The notes under the pieces: generated by a model | Told to the model about the DNA's origin: nothing | What the model saw: the letters and a program-made list of their open reading frames with translations, nothing else | Database searches by the model: none | Made by a program: the position numbers and the translations under genes | Shown here: positions 12,851-25,504 of the stretch, in pieces | Position numbering within the stretch: the first letter of the stretch is position 1 | How the letters are laid out: every line of letters starts with the position of its first letter | Assembly: GCA_034509425.1 (NCBI GenBank) | Contig: JAVTVJ010000859.1 | Span: 180,590 to 244,589, forward strand | Reading direction: 5' to 3' | Source of the DNA: Eopsaltria australis | Lineage: Eukaryota > Chordata > Aves > Passeriformes > Petroicidae | Length of the DNA stretch: 64,000 nucleotides

Positions 12851-13579
12851 ATGGGAAGGTTGAGACTCCACTGACACCTCTCACAGTCACTGAGAACGTG
12901 GAGGGGAGCTCAGCCCAGCTTGGACACCCACCCTCAACTCCTTTCAGGCAGATGAAGAGAACCCAACCACATGGCAATTAGTACTTTAATTAGGACCAGC
13001 CTGAGCAAACACTTAGGCAAAATACACTGCTCTGCCTGAAAGGCTTCAATCTGAGTTGGCATCAATGTCAGTGAGCAGAATTGTTTGTGCTGGATCATGG
13101 ACAAAGTTATCAAGAAGCCAAGTTCAAAGGAATGAATGGAGCTGGGCTGGAAGCAGGAAGAAGGCAGTGGGTATTTTTGCAGGCTAAAGACAATTGCTTT
13201 AATTATACCCACTCACCAAAAAAAATTAGAAACGTTGCTGAGAAACACTCTTTTTCAGGCTTTTGTTTTCCAAACCTAAATAATGATTTTCATATTCATT
13301 GACAAGCTTCATTAGCTGGAATTAGAGGGTGTTTCTGACACACTCTCCTGTTCCCCCATCCCCAGTACATTGTCCATCAAGAAACAAGGGGAGAGAGGTG
13401 TTTGGGATTCCTGTGTCAGCATCTCAACGGGAAAAATGGAAGTGTGCTTTTCCTGGAGAATGAAAACCACTGCAATAACTTACACAAAAGTAGCGAACAC
13501 CCAATAAAACGAGCTAGGGAGAAGAAAGGGATATCCTGAGATAATTTGGTGGTGGGGGGTGGTGAATTCAGCCCAACAG
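12851..13579. other. Unannotated noncoding stretch
   Basis: No repeat or gene is recognised. Confidence 0.5.
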
Positions 13580-14140
13580 CAGGAAAAAAATGACTGAAAC
13601 CTTTGCCTTTGTCATAACAGTGAAATGTGCACTGTGTCTAATTACAGCCACTTCGGGGTTTTTTATGGGGCTTTTTAGCCGGCATCCATCCCCTGGTGCT
13701 GACGGACAGTTTACACTACCCCTGCAGCATCTATTTGCGGCAGGGAATATTCGGATGGCGGTGCCAAACGCTGAGTAAAAGTCTGCTGCCCTCCTGTGTA
13801 CATCCTCAAAAAGACACACGCCGGGCTGCCAGAGCCCGGGATTTGTCTCCCAAGGCATCCAGCTCCCGGGGGAAAGGCTGGCGTGGAGTCCCTGTTGTGT
13901 ATTTACCCCTGATTTGTGTCGCTGATTCATCCCCGAGTTGATCCAGATTTCTGCTGATGGATCCGGGCCCTTGTTCTCCCACCATCTGCTTGTTGTATGC
14001 GCCGCTCGCCGTGTGTTTGGATGCCATTTGTTGCTCCATGTGTGCAAAAAAATAAAATAAAAAAGTGGGGAAAAGGGCTGTGAGTGGAAGAAAGGCTGTT
14101 CTGGATTGTGCTCTGCGAGAGCAGCCACAATAAGGGTGGG
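13580..14140. other. Repeat-free, locally CpG-rich element, CNE or enhancer candidate
   Basis: CpG dinucleotides are clearly more frequent here than in the flanks (for example near 13650, 13745, 13825 and 14000), yet it is not a classic CpG island. No transposon similarity is visible. The minus strand is open for 210 codons (13568-14200). The predicted peptide shows no domain, has low-complexity Phe and Ser/His runs and lacks a credible start context, so I do not call it a gene. A conserved enhancer, or part of an old exon, would fit equally well. Confidence 0.35.
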
Positions 14141-14720
14141 TTTGGTGCTAGCCTCGAGTTGTCCAGAGGGATTTTTCCCTGGGGAACAGGCGTTTGCCAT
14201 CAGGAATTTCCATCAGGAGACTGATAAAGCACAGAAATCACCCACCCAAGGCAGTTTTGACCTCTCCATTACTGGAGGTGTTTTTTTTAAAACACCTTGC
14301 CATGTTTTCAGTGTTTAAATGGAATTCAGCCTTCCCTGGGGAATCAGGTAGTTCCCAGCATCACTGCCCCTCAGCTCTGTTCCCTGAGATTTGCCTGTGA
14401 TTATTTACTTGCAACACAATTAAACGGCAGCTGAAAGTTCTGTGTGTTCATTTCTGACTGTGAGAGCTCTTGCACAAAGTTCCCTGCTTACCTAAGCACA
14501 GATCAGGGCTCAGGGTGAGTGCTTTCATGGTGATCATTTGGCACATTATCCTTAGCATTGGTTGGCAGTAAGAAAATAAGATGATATCCAATAATACCAT
14601 GCCAGTGAAAATGCCTTTTAGACCGTATAAAATCTATGGTATGTATTCATTTTCTGCATCTTTTCAGTACTTAAATGGGGCTTATGAAAAACATGTAGAG
14701 TGAATTTTCACATGGACAGA
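14141..14720. other. Unannotated noncoding stretch
   Basis: No gene or repeat is recognised. Confidence 0.5.
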
Positions 14721-14983
14721 TATAGGATAAGGGGGAAGTAAAAGAGGAGAGATTTAGATTAGAAATTAGGAAGAAATCCTTCCCTGTGAGGGTGGGGAGG
14801 CCCTGGCACAGGGAACCCAGAGAAGCTGTGGCTGCTCCTGGACCCCTGGAAGTGTCCAAGGCCAGGTTAAGACAGGGCTTGGAGCAGCCTGGGATTGTGC
14901 AAGGTGTCCCTGCCCATGGCAGGGGGTTGGAACTGGGTGATCTTTAAGGTCCCTTACAACCCAAATCTCGCTATGATTCTGTG
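14721..14983 (+). repeat. CR1 LINE 3' end
   Basis: Plus orientation: 'gagagatttagattagaa', 'aggaagaaatccttccct', 'gtgagggtggggaggccctg', 'ggtgtccctgcccatggcag' and 'tgatctttaaggtccctta', ending with the worn tail 'tcgctatgattctgtgg'. It is 5'-truncated at about 14721. Confidence 0.95.
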
Positions 14984-15455
14984 GGTTTTTTTCAGGATAA
15001 ACACACATAAACAAAAAAAAATTGCATTACATTATGCAAAACAAATCTCTTTGCTCTTTATTTTTTCCTAAACATGGGGGAAATTTATTTTATTCAAGGC
15101 ACCTCCCTTCAGCATGGTTTCAGCTTTGGGGGTGAGCAGGTTTTGAAGAGTTAATTACAAAGGTCCTGCTTGAGGAGCGTGAGACCAAATCTTGTTCTTA
15201 GCTTTGCTACCCCCTCTTGGTTTCAGCTGAGTGACTTCAATAGGAAATCCAGTCATGCAGGTGTAATCAGGGAAAAGAAAAGCAGAGCCCAAGCGTTCAA
15301 CAGTTCTAAAATGTCCTTTAAAATGATGGCAGGTAAAAAACCCCAAAACCAGCAAACCTGGGAACCTAGGTTTTCCTGTTTGTTCCTGTGTGGTTGGGAT
15401 AAATTCAAGTATTTAATCACAAATACATCTAAAATGAAAATAAAACTAAACCGGC
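14984..15455. other. Unannotated noncoding stretch
   Basis: AT-rich DNA between the CR1 copy and the TTTTA microsatellite. Nothing is recognised. Confidence 0.5.
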
Positions 15456-15518
15456 AATTTAATTTAATTTAATTTTATTTTATTTTATTTTACTATGTTT
15501 TATTTTACTTTGTTTTGG
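15456..15518 (+). repeat. (TTTAA)/(TTTTA)n microsatellite
   Basis: Four TTTAA-type units pass into TTTTA units, then interrupted 'ctatgttttattttactttg'. A compound AT-rich pentanucleotide repeat. Confidence 0.9.
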
Positions 15519-17380
15519 TGTCAAAATTCATGGGTTAGAGGGATTTCTTTTATAGGATAATCGTTTACATGGCAGAGCTCTGCAAAACACCGAGACCTGG
15601 CAGTTTGATCCATGAATTTCCTGAGCTGAAAAGCTTCCCTGTGGAATAAGATCAGGACAGAACAGCATGACATTACACAACTGTCGTGTAGAGTTAAATA
15701 AACAGTGTGGGGATTAAATGCCATTTCTCAGATAGGACTAAGCTGTAATGGTGCTGGCTGCTTTCATGTAGGGTTTTTTATGAGTTGTTGGATGGAAAAC
15801 CCAGCTGACAAGGACAAGTTTCCAGCTCCATCCCATTTCCCATTCAGCTGCTTTGGCTGAGGGGGTTTGCAGGGCTCTGCTGGGGCAGAGTTATGGAGCT
15901 GACACTTTCTTGGCTCCGTGTCCCTGCAGAAAGAAGGAAAAAAGAAATTAGGAGTTCTGCGCCAAGGCTTTGCAATCTTGTCACATCCTACTGGCACTTC
16001 TGCCAAGGGTGACAGGGAGGAGAGGGGTGAATGGAGGGGGCAAGGAAAGGCAGGGCAGTGCCTGTCTGTCTCCTCCAGGAGCTCACCCAGGTTCTGGGAT
16101 CTCCATGCCCACGCTGGGAGGTGAGGATGGACTGTGAAAAGCCTTGAATAAGGCCCCTACAGTAGAGGAGAGTGAAAGGGCAGGTCAGCTCCTCACACTG
16201 GCTCCATCACTTGGTCCCTAGAATGTCCTCAGAAGTGACACTGCTTTGAGCTCAGAGAGGCACAGGGATCTCTACCTCAGAAGAATTTAGCCACATTTTT
16301 TTAGGGGGTTTGGTGGGGCTGGCTGACAAGGGTCCCAACAGACCCTGATTCTGCTGCAAATATCCTTTTAGCAGAGTCTGCCTGCACTGAGCTCAGAATG
16401 CAACAGAGTGCAGCAAGCCTGGAATCCCCAATTTGTTCTTTTGTGCAGCAGTGCTCGAATTGAAATTCTGCTTTGAGGGAACCCGTCCTGAAGGAAAACT
16501 GCTCTGTGGTTGATGTGCAGACTTGTACAAGGGAAAAATTAAAGTATTGCTTTTCTTCTCCCAAGGACACAAAAACATCCAAGGGGAGTTTTCCATGGAA
16601 AATAGCAGTAAGTGAACTCTAGGGAGAAAAATACTGAATTCAATGGGCCAGCATTTGTCATGAAAACCAGAGTTTTCATCAAGACATTAGATGTGATGAT
16701 AGGACTTGAGCCCTCTTCTCCATTTGTCAACCAATTTGGGAGAATTCTGAATCAGAATGAGGGGTGTCACATGAGGAATTTGTTAAATGGCTCAAAACTG
16801 CTGACACAGCTAGAGAAATAAGAAGGCTGGGTGGATTTCAGAAGGATTAAATTTTATTTATTTATATCCTGCCTCCTCAGGAATGAAACATTTCAGTTCT
16901 GTCACGTTCCACTCTTTACTGGAGGGACCTTCCTGTTATTTTTGGGTGTAGTTTTGTACCTCCTTACATAAAAGACCTTACTCTTTCTGTTTTAAAATTT
17001 AATTCCCCCATGGCAAGGAAACTCCTTGACTCTCAGGCTGGTGTGGGGTCTCTCAAAATGACAGGCAGGATTTTACCACCTTGGGAGCAAAGGAGCAAGG
17101 ACAGGACAGGCTCCTCCACTCAGGGAAGTAGAAGGAGGAGATGAAAGCAGAAATACAGACCTAGGACGAGTCCTAAAGAAAGGGGTGGCTTCTCTCCTTG
17201 TCATGGGCATGATGATTGTTACTGGGGGTGGCCACACTTCAGCAATGGTCACCAGCCCAAAAATCCTGGCTGTGCCTTCAGCAGTGGCTGCCTTCCTACC
17301 TGCTTCATCCTTAACAAGTCCTCTTGTCAGTTCTGGTTGCCTTTATCTCTCTTGGAGCTGGAAATCCACATATGGGACTC
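15519..17380. other. Unannotated noncoding stretch
   Basis: No gene or clear repeat is recognised. Short open frames on both strands carry no motif. Confidence 0.5.
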
Positions 17381-18110
17381 CATCACATCCACTGGGAACA
17401 CCCCATAGGGGTAGGGTATAGCTGAAGGCAATTCAGGTACTCAAAGGATGGTCCAGCCACATGAAAATAATTCCACACATATGTTTTCTCAGGGTGACTC
17501 CTTCCTCTTCTCTCTCTGCTCTGGTTTGAATAAGAAAAACTTGCTGAACAGGCACCCCAGGGGGTTGATGTATTCCACAACCGATGGAAAGCAATGCCAG
17601 CATCTTCCCAACAAATGCTTTTTCCTGCACATGCAGCTCTTTCTTCCAGCAACTGGTTGCAAATAGGCTTTATTGCTCAACGGCTGGCTCAAGTAGACAT
17701 TTAACAGGCTTGAATTCTTCATCAGGCTTCAGATTTTCCACCCAGGAAATCTTCCTCCTTTTTAGCGCCTCTCTTTTCTTTCCCTTTGTTAAAAGCGGGA
17801 CATGACAGCCTGCAGGGTGATGTCTATTGTTGTGAGTTGAAAGATCTAGCACACTCCAGAGTCTGAGAGCATGAATGAATTATTAACATCCTTCCCCACT
17901 GCTTTGGGTAATGTATGCAGCACTTGAAAAGCCTTTTCTTCCCACTTAAAGCAGCGTAGATGTTTAGCATCTCTACAGAACAGCCTGGAAGATCCTGTGT
18001 TAATATTGCTCAACCAGGACTCGACAGGGGTGAACTTTGGAGCCTTCCAGTTGAGCAGGAGAAGGACCATGGCCCAGGAGTAGAAGCAGCAGCATTCCAG
18101 CAGCAATTAA
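17381..18110 (-). pseudogene. Possible decayed retroelement or retrocopy
   Basis: On the minus strand, several stop-poor segments follow one another in different frames (18106 down to 17846, 17852 to 17670, 17722 to 17489, 17652 to 17383). This is the pattern of an old coding sequence broken by frameshifts. The first segment contains the string NWKAPKFTPVESWL (about 18052-18010), which loosely resembles the W-K-x-P-x-x-P-x-x-x-x-W pattern at the C-terminal end of L1-clade LINE reverse transcriptases. An AATAAA lies on the same strand near 17675. I cannot name the element, and chance openness remains possible. Confidence 0.25.
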
Positions 18111-18254
18111 ACAGCTTGTCTCAACAGCCATGCTAACTGGTGTGAGAGGAGGAAGGGTTGCTCTACCCAGTTTCCAACTATGGCTGCTTTGTCTAACTTC
18201 TCAGATGACCAGGACAGATTAACCAAGCACAGCCACCAGAAGATCACTCTGTGG
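18111..18254. other. Unannotated noncoding stretch
   Basis: Short spacer with nothing recognised. Confidence 0.4.
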
Positions 18255-18270
18255 TCAAAGGGGTGCTAAT

Positions 18271-18420
18271 TCACAGAAGCACAGAATCATGGATTGGTTT
18301 GGTTTGGTTTGGTTTGGTTTGGTTTGGTTTGGTTTGGTTTGGTTTGTAAGGGACCTTAAAGATCATCCCTCGATCATGGCAGGGACATCTTCCACTATCC
18401 CAGGTTGCTCCAATCATGAT
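18271..18420 (-). repeat. CR1 3' end split by a GGTTT microsatellite
   Basis: The inverted CR1 tail 'cacagaatcatggattgg' is followed by the pentanucleotide tract. CR1 sequence then resumes with 'gggaccttaaagatcatc', 'atggcagggacatcttcca' and 'ctatcccaggttgctccaa'. The flanking halves are in register with a normal CR1, so the tract grew inside the element. Confidence 0.9.
18296..18345 (+). repeat. (GGTTT)10 microsatellite
   Basis: Ten perfect GGTTT units. The seed is probably the 'tggtttgggttgg' segment that normally sits at this place in the inverted CR1 3' end. Confidence 0.98.
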
Positions 18421-19721
18421 CTCTTCAGGGACAATTATTCTGAATAAAGAAGTTTGATTTCTGGCAGTTTGGTGTCATTGGCCTCACATTCTCTCTTCCA
18501 CAGTCAACCCAGTTCACTGTCCAATCCTCTATAAGGCTCACTCTGCAAAATTCCTTGCCTACCCTCTGCTACCTTCATTTTCTTCCTGCATCACATTTTT
18601 GCTCTGAAACACCTCCATTCGCCTCATGTCCTTGAGTTATTTAGTCATGGGTTGTGGAGAGTGACTGTGATGGTCAGGGGATGCAGCCACAGCAGAAAAT
18701 CCAAAATGCTTGTGTTCTTCTCTGCCCCCAGCTATGAACACCTGCAGGGCTGCTTGGTTGTACCTCTGAGTCCTGCTGTGCTGCTGCTAAGCTCTGTTCC
18801 ACCTTGCTGGTGGTCCCAGATGTTATCAGGGAGGGCTGGCAGCAGATGTGTGCTCTGACAGGCACCCTGTGTTCTCAACCACAGTTCTGTCAGAGAGAGA
18901 TTAAAGGAGTTGAATTCCCCCCAGTTTGTCTCTCTGTGAGAGATGCTGTTAGCTGACCTGCTGGACCAGGAAGTTTTGTTCCTCACACCTTCAACACGTC
19001 ACTCAGCTGCCTGGGCAGAAACATTTCTGCTCCCTGGGCTTTTCTTGCACGTGGGAAACATTTAAACAGTTTGCTGAGAGAAGAGGCTGGGATCAGGAAA
19101 ATAAGGAATCACAAGCCAGAAACGTCTACATTTTTTCATGCTGTTTTTCATCCTGAAAACCAAATCAGCTCTGCAGCAGCTGACTTGGTCTGTGATTTCA
19201 CCTTGAGTGCTGAATTTGTCAAGGCCCCATGATGGTTTAAACCCCCAGGCTGAAAGCTTTGGTGGTAGTGAAGGAAGATGGAGTCAGAAAGCTCCTGAGC
19301 AGATTTCTAGAAGCTTTCTTCTACCTGCCCATGATGCCATGAAAGAGGATCCTATCTGCACTCCCCTGACCTCTCTCCTATGGCACAATCATAAAAATCC
19401 AGTGTTTCTGGTGACAGACATGTGGGTCAGAGTGTCACAGTGAGCTGTCACACTCTCCACTTGTCCTGCTCCATGCCTGATCCAGATCACAGGTGTGAGA
19501 ATCAGTGAAAGCCTCCCTCAACAAAACAAATTTGGGATTTCCTGTGCTTGCTCATGGCCAAGAAGGCAACCCCAACACAGATATTCTTACACAGAGACAG
19601 AATTGTTCTCATCCCTTTCAGTGCCCATGAAAGTGCAGCTGCTTTGTGCTGCAGGAGGGTGACACCAGGTGTCACCAACTTCATTGTGTGGGACAGTCTG
19701 GGGACACCAAGACAGACAGAG
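18421..19721. other. Unannotated noncoding stretch
   Basis: No gene or known repeat is recognised. Confidence 0.5.
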
Positions 19722-19817
19722 CTGATACACCCCACTTTGGGGACCCTGATACACCCCACTTTGGGGACTCTGATACACCCCACTTTGGGGACCCTGATAC
19801 ACCCCACTTTGGGGACC
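19722..19817 (+). repeat. 24-bp minisatellite, four copies
   Basis: Four head-to-tail units of exactly 24 bp start at 19722, 19746, 19770 and 19794. The only internal change I see is ACC to ACT at the end of the second unit. Each unit contains the self-complementary core 'ccccactttgggg' (five-base arms, three-base loop). Because 24 is a multiple of three, the tract is open in several frames and gives octapeptide repeats such as DTPHFGDP. This explains the chance frames on both strands, and I do not call them genes. Confidence 0.97.
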
Positions 19818-22800
19818 CTCTGCACACTGGGGACATTTGAACTCCCAGCCTCACTGTGGTGCTTTGTAGATGGCAGAGCCAGAAGTGTTTCTTTCTCTTT
19901 CTAAAGAGGATATAAAATACACAGGAAAATAGGAGCTTCTGCTCTTCAAACATGCTCACCCTTAGATCCTTGCTGGAGTCTCACAGATTCTCTTTCTCCA
20001 TGCCCTGTGGACTTAGAGCTAATAAGACATTTTGTTAATAAACATCTCATCCAGACTACCCAAATCATCAAGTTTCCTGAAGAAATTTGGATTTTTCCAT
20101 CTGCTTCAGGTCAAGGCAAAGCATTTGGTGGCCACAGGTGGTTCAAGAAGGCTCCTTCAGAGTGCACAGGCTGCAAGAGATGGAGCAGCATGAAGCTGTC
20201 TGAGATCAGAGTAAAGATCTGCTTAGTCTGGTTCTGCCTCCAGCAATGTCCAACAAAAAAATATATGAAGAAGACCAAGAACACCCTGAACAACCAGCAG
20301 CTCTGAGTCTTCAGCAGCTACCAAGATGATTTTATAAGTCCTTAATTATGTTTTCCTCCCAGAATATGTGCTATCACATTTTGAAACATTCTAGGTGTTC
20401 TCACCCCTTGTCTTCTGGCAGTGTTTCACAGCTGTACTTCACCCTGCTACAAGAAATATGTTTTTTTTTTCTCTGGACTAATCAGACAGAAATGCTATTT
20501 GATGTTCCCCTGAGGTTTAGTGTCAGGAAAATTAGATCCAAGTTCCTGTATTCATTTGTATCAGATGCCCCCTCAGCTACCTTTTTTTTTCAGACAAATG
20601 AGATCCTACAGTTTGTAATTCTTCATCACAGAGAAGTAATTCTATGTTTTAGCATTTTGTCACTCTGCCACTCTTTCCAGTCCCAGGATATTGTGCTCTC
20701 AGGTGGGGAGACAGGACAGCAACAATAAATAACATCAGCTGAAAGCCATGGAAAGATTTATATAGTAGTGCAATGATGATTTCTGTTATCGTTCTGTTAG
20801 CAAAGGTTGCAGAACAGAACAAAAATGGCATTTTTTTGATGACAAAATTTTATCTTAGAACAATTAAAACCCCAAAATTACTCTCACATCCATCATGGAC
20901 CTTGCAGAAGTGCCACAATTAGTGAGCAGGAGTTGTGGTTGCCCATTAATTTCCCTGGTCTATTCAAGAGTCCTCAGCAGCTCCAGATGGTTCATTCTCT
21001 GCCACAGAAAGAATTCTGGATGAACAGGAGTCCTCAGGCCAGTGCAGCTCTGGAATCTGTCTTCCCTCCCTCCCAAAGCTACTAAAAATCTCTTTTTAAT
21101 TAAAAACAAAAAAAAAAAAAGGGAATTTTTCATTAAAAAACAAACATCAAGACAGCATGCAGAAGAGCACAGAACTGGAAATCCAGAGGACACATCTCGA
21201 TACCTGGACACAGATACACGAAGACAGTAATGCTGTGGCTTTCTTATATTTTTCAGACTGTCTCATGTTGTCCCTTTTGTCTGAAACATCAACCTTGTGT
21301 CTCATCAGCTAAAATGGCTTCATTTTCAGAGACATTGCGGGTAGAATTCATCCCACCCAATATCATCTCTGTAGGTGTTAGTCACTCTTTCTCCACTTAC
21401 GACTGAAGAAAAATATGGTCATTTTTAAGACATGATTCATCTGACCTGATTCCCATGTCTGTGATTGTCTGAGCTGAATGTGTTCTGGAAGGATTTCTGT
21501 TTCTCTCAGGGTAAAAAAAACCCTAAACTGCAGTGGATGCTGAGCACCCATCAAATTCATGGGCTGGCACTTGCATTCCAAATTTGAACATCTGCATCTC
21601 CCAGGGTTCCCAAAAGAGATGCATCATCTCCTTTTGCCCTCTGTATTACATCCATTCGCTTTTCCAGGTGGTTTGATCTTATTTCACCAAGATTTCTACG
21701 TGAAGAAAACAGCCTTCCCTGAAGTAAAAAAACCCCAACATGCCTCCAATGCACAGACACATTCCCTCAGTGCTAATGCATGTTTCATGTCAGGCACTAA
21801 AACCCTCGTGTGTCACTGTTTACACATCAACACGACGTGCAGGATTAGGCTGTAAAGGGAGCGTGCTGGTTTTGGTTCCTCTTGCCAACAGGGGTAAATT
21901 ACTCCATATGTCAAGTGGCAGGGAAGTCTTGGTGTGGAGCATTGGTGGAACTGTCCTTTAATACCTGTGGGTCATTGCCAGGAGAGGATAAACATTTGTT
22001 TCTTGGTGGTCAGGCAACAGCTGGGAATTAACAGAATTAACAGTGCTCAAGGAAAGAAATATTAAAGGAAATCACAGGGATAAAATGAACACAGGGATTT
22101 TTATGGTATTTTCAGCTATTTTTTTTTTTTTTTTTTACAGTAGGATATACAATCCAGAACAAATCCAAGCAGGAGGTGACAGCAATTTCTCCCTGAGACA
22201 GCCTGGAGCCACTGGCTCTTATCCACTGTCATTTATACTCTGGTCTAGCTCTAAGCCAGGACTAGTTTGGAGTGACTCAGACCCTCTCAGTACAAGGGTT
22301 TTTCAATAATTGTGAACTACTGAGGGAAAAACTGATGCAGTACTCAGAGAACTGGAATAAACTACCAGAAATTTGCCATGGTGGGAAATAAGACAAAAGC
22401 TCAGCTTACAGATCCAACATGTGGTTCTGGCTCCAGCATCACTGATATTCATGTTTGAAATTGTCCTTTTCCAATTTGCTGAAACTACAAGTCCACGTCT
22501 CAGACTTATTTCCACCAGCCATTAGCTCCCCAACAGCTATTTAATTTCTTCTCAGAAATCAGGGAATAACTCTGGGAGCCCCAGATTTTAGGAAGGCTCA
22601 TCCATCCAAAATGACAGGAAGATGGTATCCTAAAGGACAGAAAGCTTTAGAACAAAGTGCTCCTCTTGGCCCTCAGGAAGATCAGTCTTTTAAGTGAAAG
22701 CAAACCACACAATTACTATTCCTCCAAAGAAAAATAAAGCTGGCATGTTTTTGAGAATATTAAGGACACCTAGGGAAGAACATGTTCTCTTTTTCTCACT

Positions 22801-23630
22801 CTGAAGAGGAGGTGACTTCACATTTTGACAGAATTTTTGACCTGTGAAATGCAGCACATCAGATCTGTGGCACAGCTTTCCCTATCAAGTTCTCAGTTTA
22901 TAGGATGATCACTAATATTCCATAGGTTCGTTTAGATTGTAATTAAATATATGGCAACAGAAGGAGCACAACACCTTTAAAATTATCACAGGCCTTGCCT
23001 GAAGTGCCGGGCTCCCTAGTTCATCTCATCTACTTTTGCTTTTGTTTCTAAAAGAAAACATGACTGTGTATCAAGGAATTTACCTACATTATCTTGATAT
23101 AACACCTTTTTTTTTTTTTTTTTGCTGCAACAGTGAGTGCCTGCAACAGAATTGAATAGATGGAGAAAATGATGGAGAAAAATCAAGAAGGTTGTCTTAA
23201 GAAATAAGTGTTATGTTAGGAGGAAAACTCAGCTGAGCTCCACACTCACTCTGCTGTGCACTTCCAGCCTCTTTTTCCTTGGAGACATCACCCAGGGACA
23301 TTGCAAGGACCAGTTCAGGAAAGAAGGAGGTGACCTGTGTGAGGGTAAAAGGAGATGATTCACTGAATCATGCTCTAAGAACGGGAATCTTGCACCCTGA
23401 CAGCCAGAGATGATGGCTCAGACCAGCCCCCTGCACACCTTCATCACCTCCTCCTGTACTTTGGGTGGGAGGCTGGATCTGCTTCCCCTGTTCACACCCT
23501 GCACCAATCAACCCACATCCCACTCCAACATCAGCCCAAGCTTGAAGCCCCTGTGGCCAAAACTACTTTAGGTAAATTGATTCCTGTTGCACCTTTCCTC
23601 TGCTCTTCTCTTTGTGCCTCCCTGGCATCT
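19818..23630. other. Unannotated noncoding stretch
   Basis: Contains poly(T) tracts near 22120-22137 and 23107-23123 and an A-tract near 21108-21120. No gene, LTR or clear CR1 is seen. Confidence 0.5.
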
Positions 23631-24110
23631 CTGGGAATGCAAACATTTCCATTTGCCGTGATCCTTTCATCTTCCAGCGGGTGAGGCCCTGCTATTACAA
23701 CCCTCTGCATGTTGTGTAATTATTGTAACAGCTCCCTTCGGGCTCAAGTCATTAGAGCTGTCATTTGATTAGGTTTTTGTCACGGATCTTTTAAAGAATG
23801 GCTGTACCCTTCACACATAACATATGTTAATTTATTTCCACAAACATCCAAGTGTCTCTGCTCAGCTTGACAGTGGCTTGATCAGATTTTGTGTTTCTCT
23901 TGCACATATTACTCTCTTTTAACTGCTGACCAGATGGAAGGGATGATCCCATGCTTGATCATATTTTTGTTTATAATTTAATCTTATCAACAGGTCCAAC
24001 ACATGCATTTAACCTACACATGTGAATCAGCGTGGGTTCTTCAGGCATCTCTGTAATCATAAGATTAACATTGAACAATTAATAGTTTTCCTATAAAATT
24101 TTATTTGTAA
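23631..24110. other. Repeat-free CNE candidate
   Basis: No transposon similarity is seen. The stretch is dense in homeodomain and TALE-type motifs, such as 'gtgtaattattgtaaca', 'cattagagctgtcatttgat' (containing CTGTCA) and 'aattaatag', with few low-complexity runs. This is the texture of a conserved noncoding regulatory element, judged by eye only. Confidence 0.3.
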
Positions 24111-25504
24111 GAAGAAGAAATTCCTCTCTCTCATCTCTAAGCTATCTCAGTGTGCTTTTACAGGATGTTTAAGTTCTCACTGGCTTCAGTCAGTATCTAA
24201 CTCTTTCAGCTGTGGCTGTCAGCTCTCTGATGGAGCCACACCTGGAATATCTGTAAGCAAAACACATTTAATTCCTACATTATCTTCCAACATGAATGTT
24301 CCTGAAGAGTTTCATATGTTTGAGAAATGCTCATTTCACTTATATCATCTTGACAATTATTAAACTACTACACTCTGGTCACAATACCAGTCACTTTAAA
24401 GTTGTATAATATTCCTTCATCTGTGTTTGGACCCTATTTGTTACTAAGGTGACAAATCCATCACAGGATTTATGCTGTACTGACCTGTAAACTCAAATTA
24501 TTGACCTGTGGGGAGAAATTGTTCCTATGTTCTGAGCTGTTGTGGTCATTCCATTTTATATAACATTTTCTATTCAAGCAGCTGTTGCCAAAGAACAACT
24601 TGGATTCGTTCCCTGGTAGAAGAAAAATAAAAGGAACAGAACTAACACCCTCCAGCCATCACTGCTCAGCACCAGGACAGTGTGACCATCACAGCTTGGT
24701 AAAAAATATGATATAAAGCTAAACCAGATCCTTTGGAAGTCTGGTATCATTTCCACCTATGGAAAATACAGGAACTTGCAAAGTGACTCAATGATGCACA
24801 GGATCAATAACAGCCCAGCCACTAAGAATTTGATATTCCTGCACAAATGGCCAGAATAAATTTGCTGTTTTGGTGTCCTGCACTGCCAGTGACAACACTC
24901 AGCATGACAAATACTCATAACTCAGGTGCATCTGCCTTTGGCTCCACAACATCCAGGCAAACTGCATCAGAAACGGGGAAACGCAACAGGGATTTACAAA
25001 ATGGTCCCTGCTGAATCTACAGGCCCCTAAAAGGGCTGAAGAAAAATGGTTCCTTTGACTTTTCTCACTGATGTGGATGGGTGAGGCAGCAGCACTGAGG
25101 GTTTTCGTGATCTGTTCAGCTGCAGAACAAAAATTGTGGTGGCTTCCTGTAAAGGAACCGTCTGCTGAGGCAGAACACAACAATCCGTGCCCACTTCAAA
25201 CACTGCGAGCTCCCTCCTGCAGCTTTTGTTCCAGACACCCAACAGTAAGCCAGGTGGAAATATTTTTTATTTAAATGTGCTAATTTTATTTTCATTTACA
25301 TATTTAGGAGCAAACCTTGCTGCATGCTCGTGATCTCAACCAGTTATCACCGTTTGCTGTCGAAAGAAAACTTGAAAGGAACTGCCCTTTCTTCTGGGTC
25401 CTGGGTCATGTAGAGTCCCAGTAAGGGAACCAATTACAGTATTCCAATTACAGGAAATAACTTTAAAAAAGACCCTAGAAAGCCAAGATGACATAAAAGC
25501 AAGG
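24111..25504. other. Unannotated noncoding stretch
   Basis: Nothing is recognised. Confidence 0.5.

Noticed and set aside
20007..20306. Lys-rich 99-codon frame that might be a ribosomal-protein retrocopy
   Set aside because: No stretch matches a ribosomal protein I can recognise, and there is no poly(A) tail or flanking duplication.
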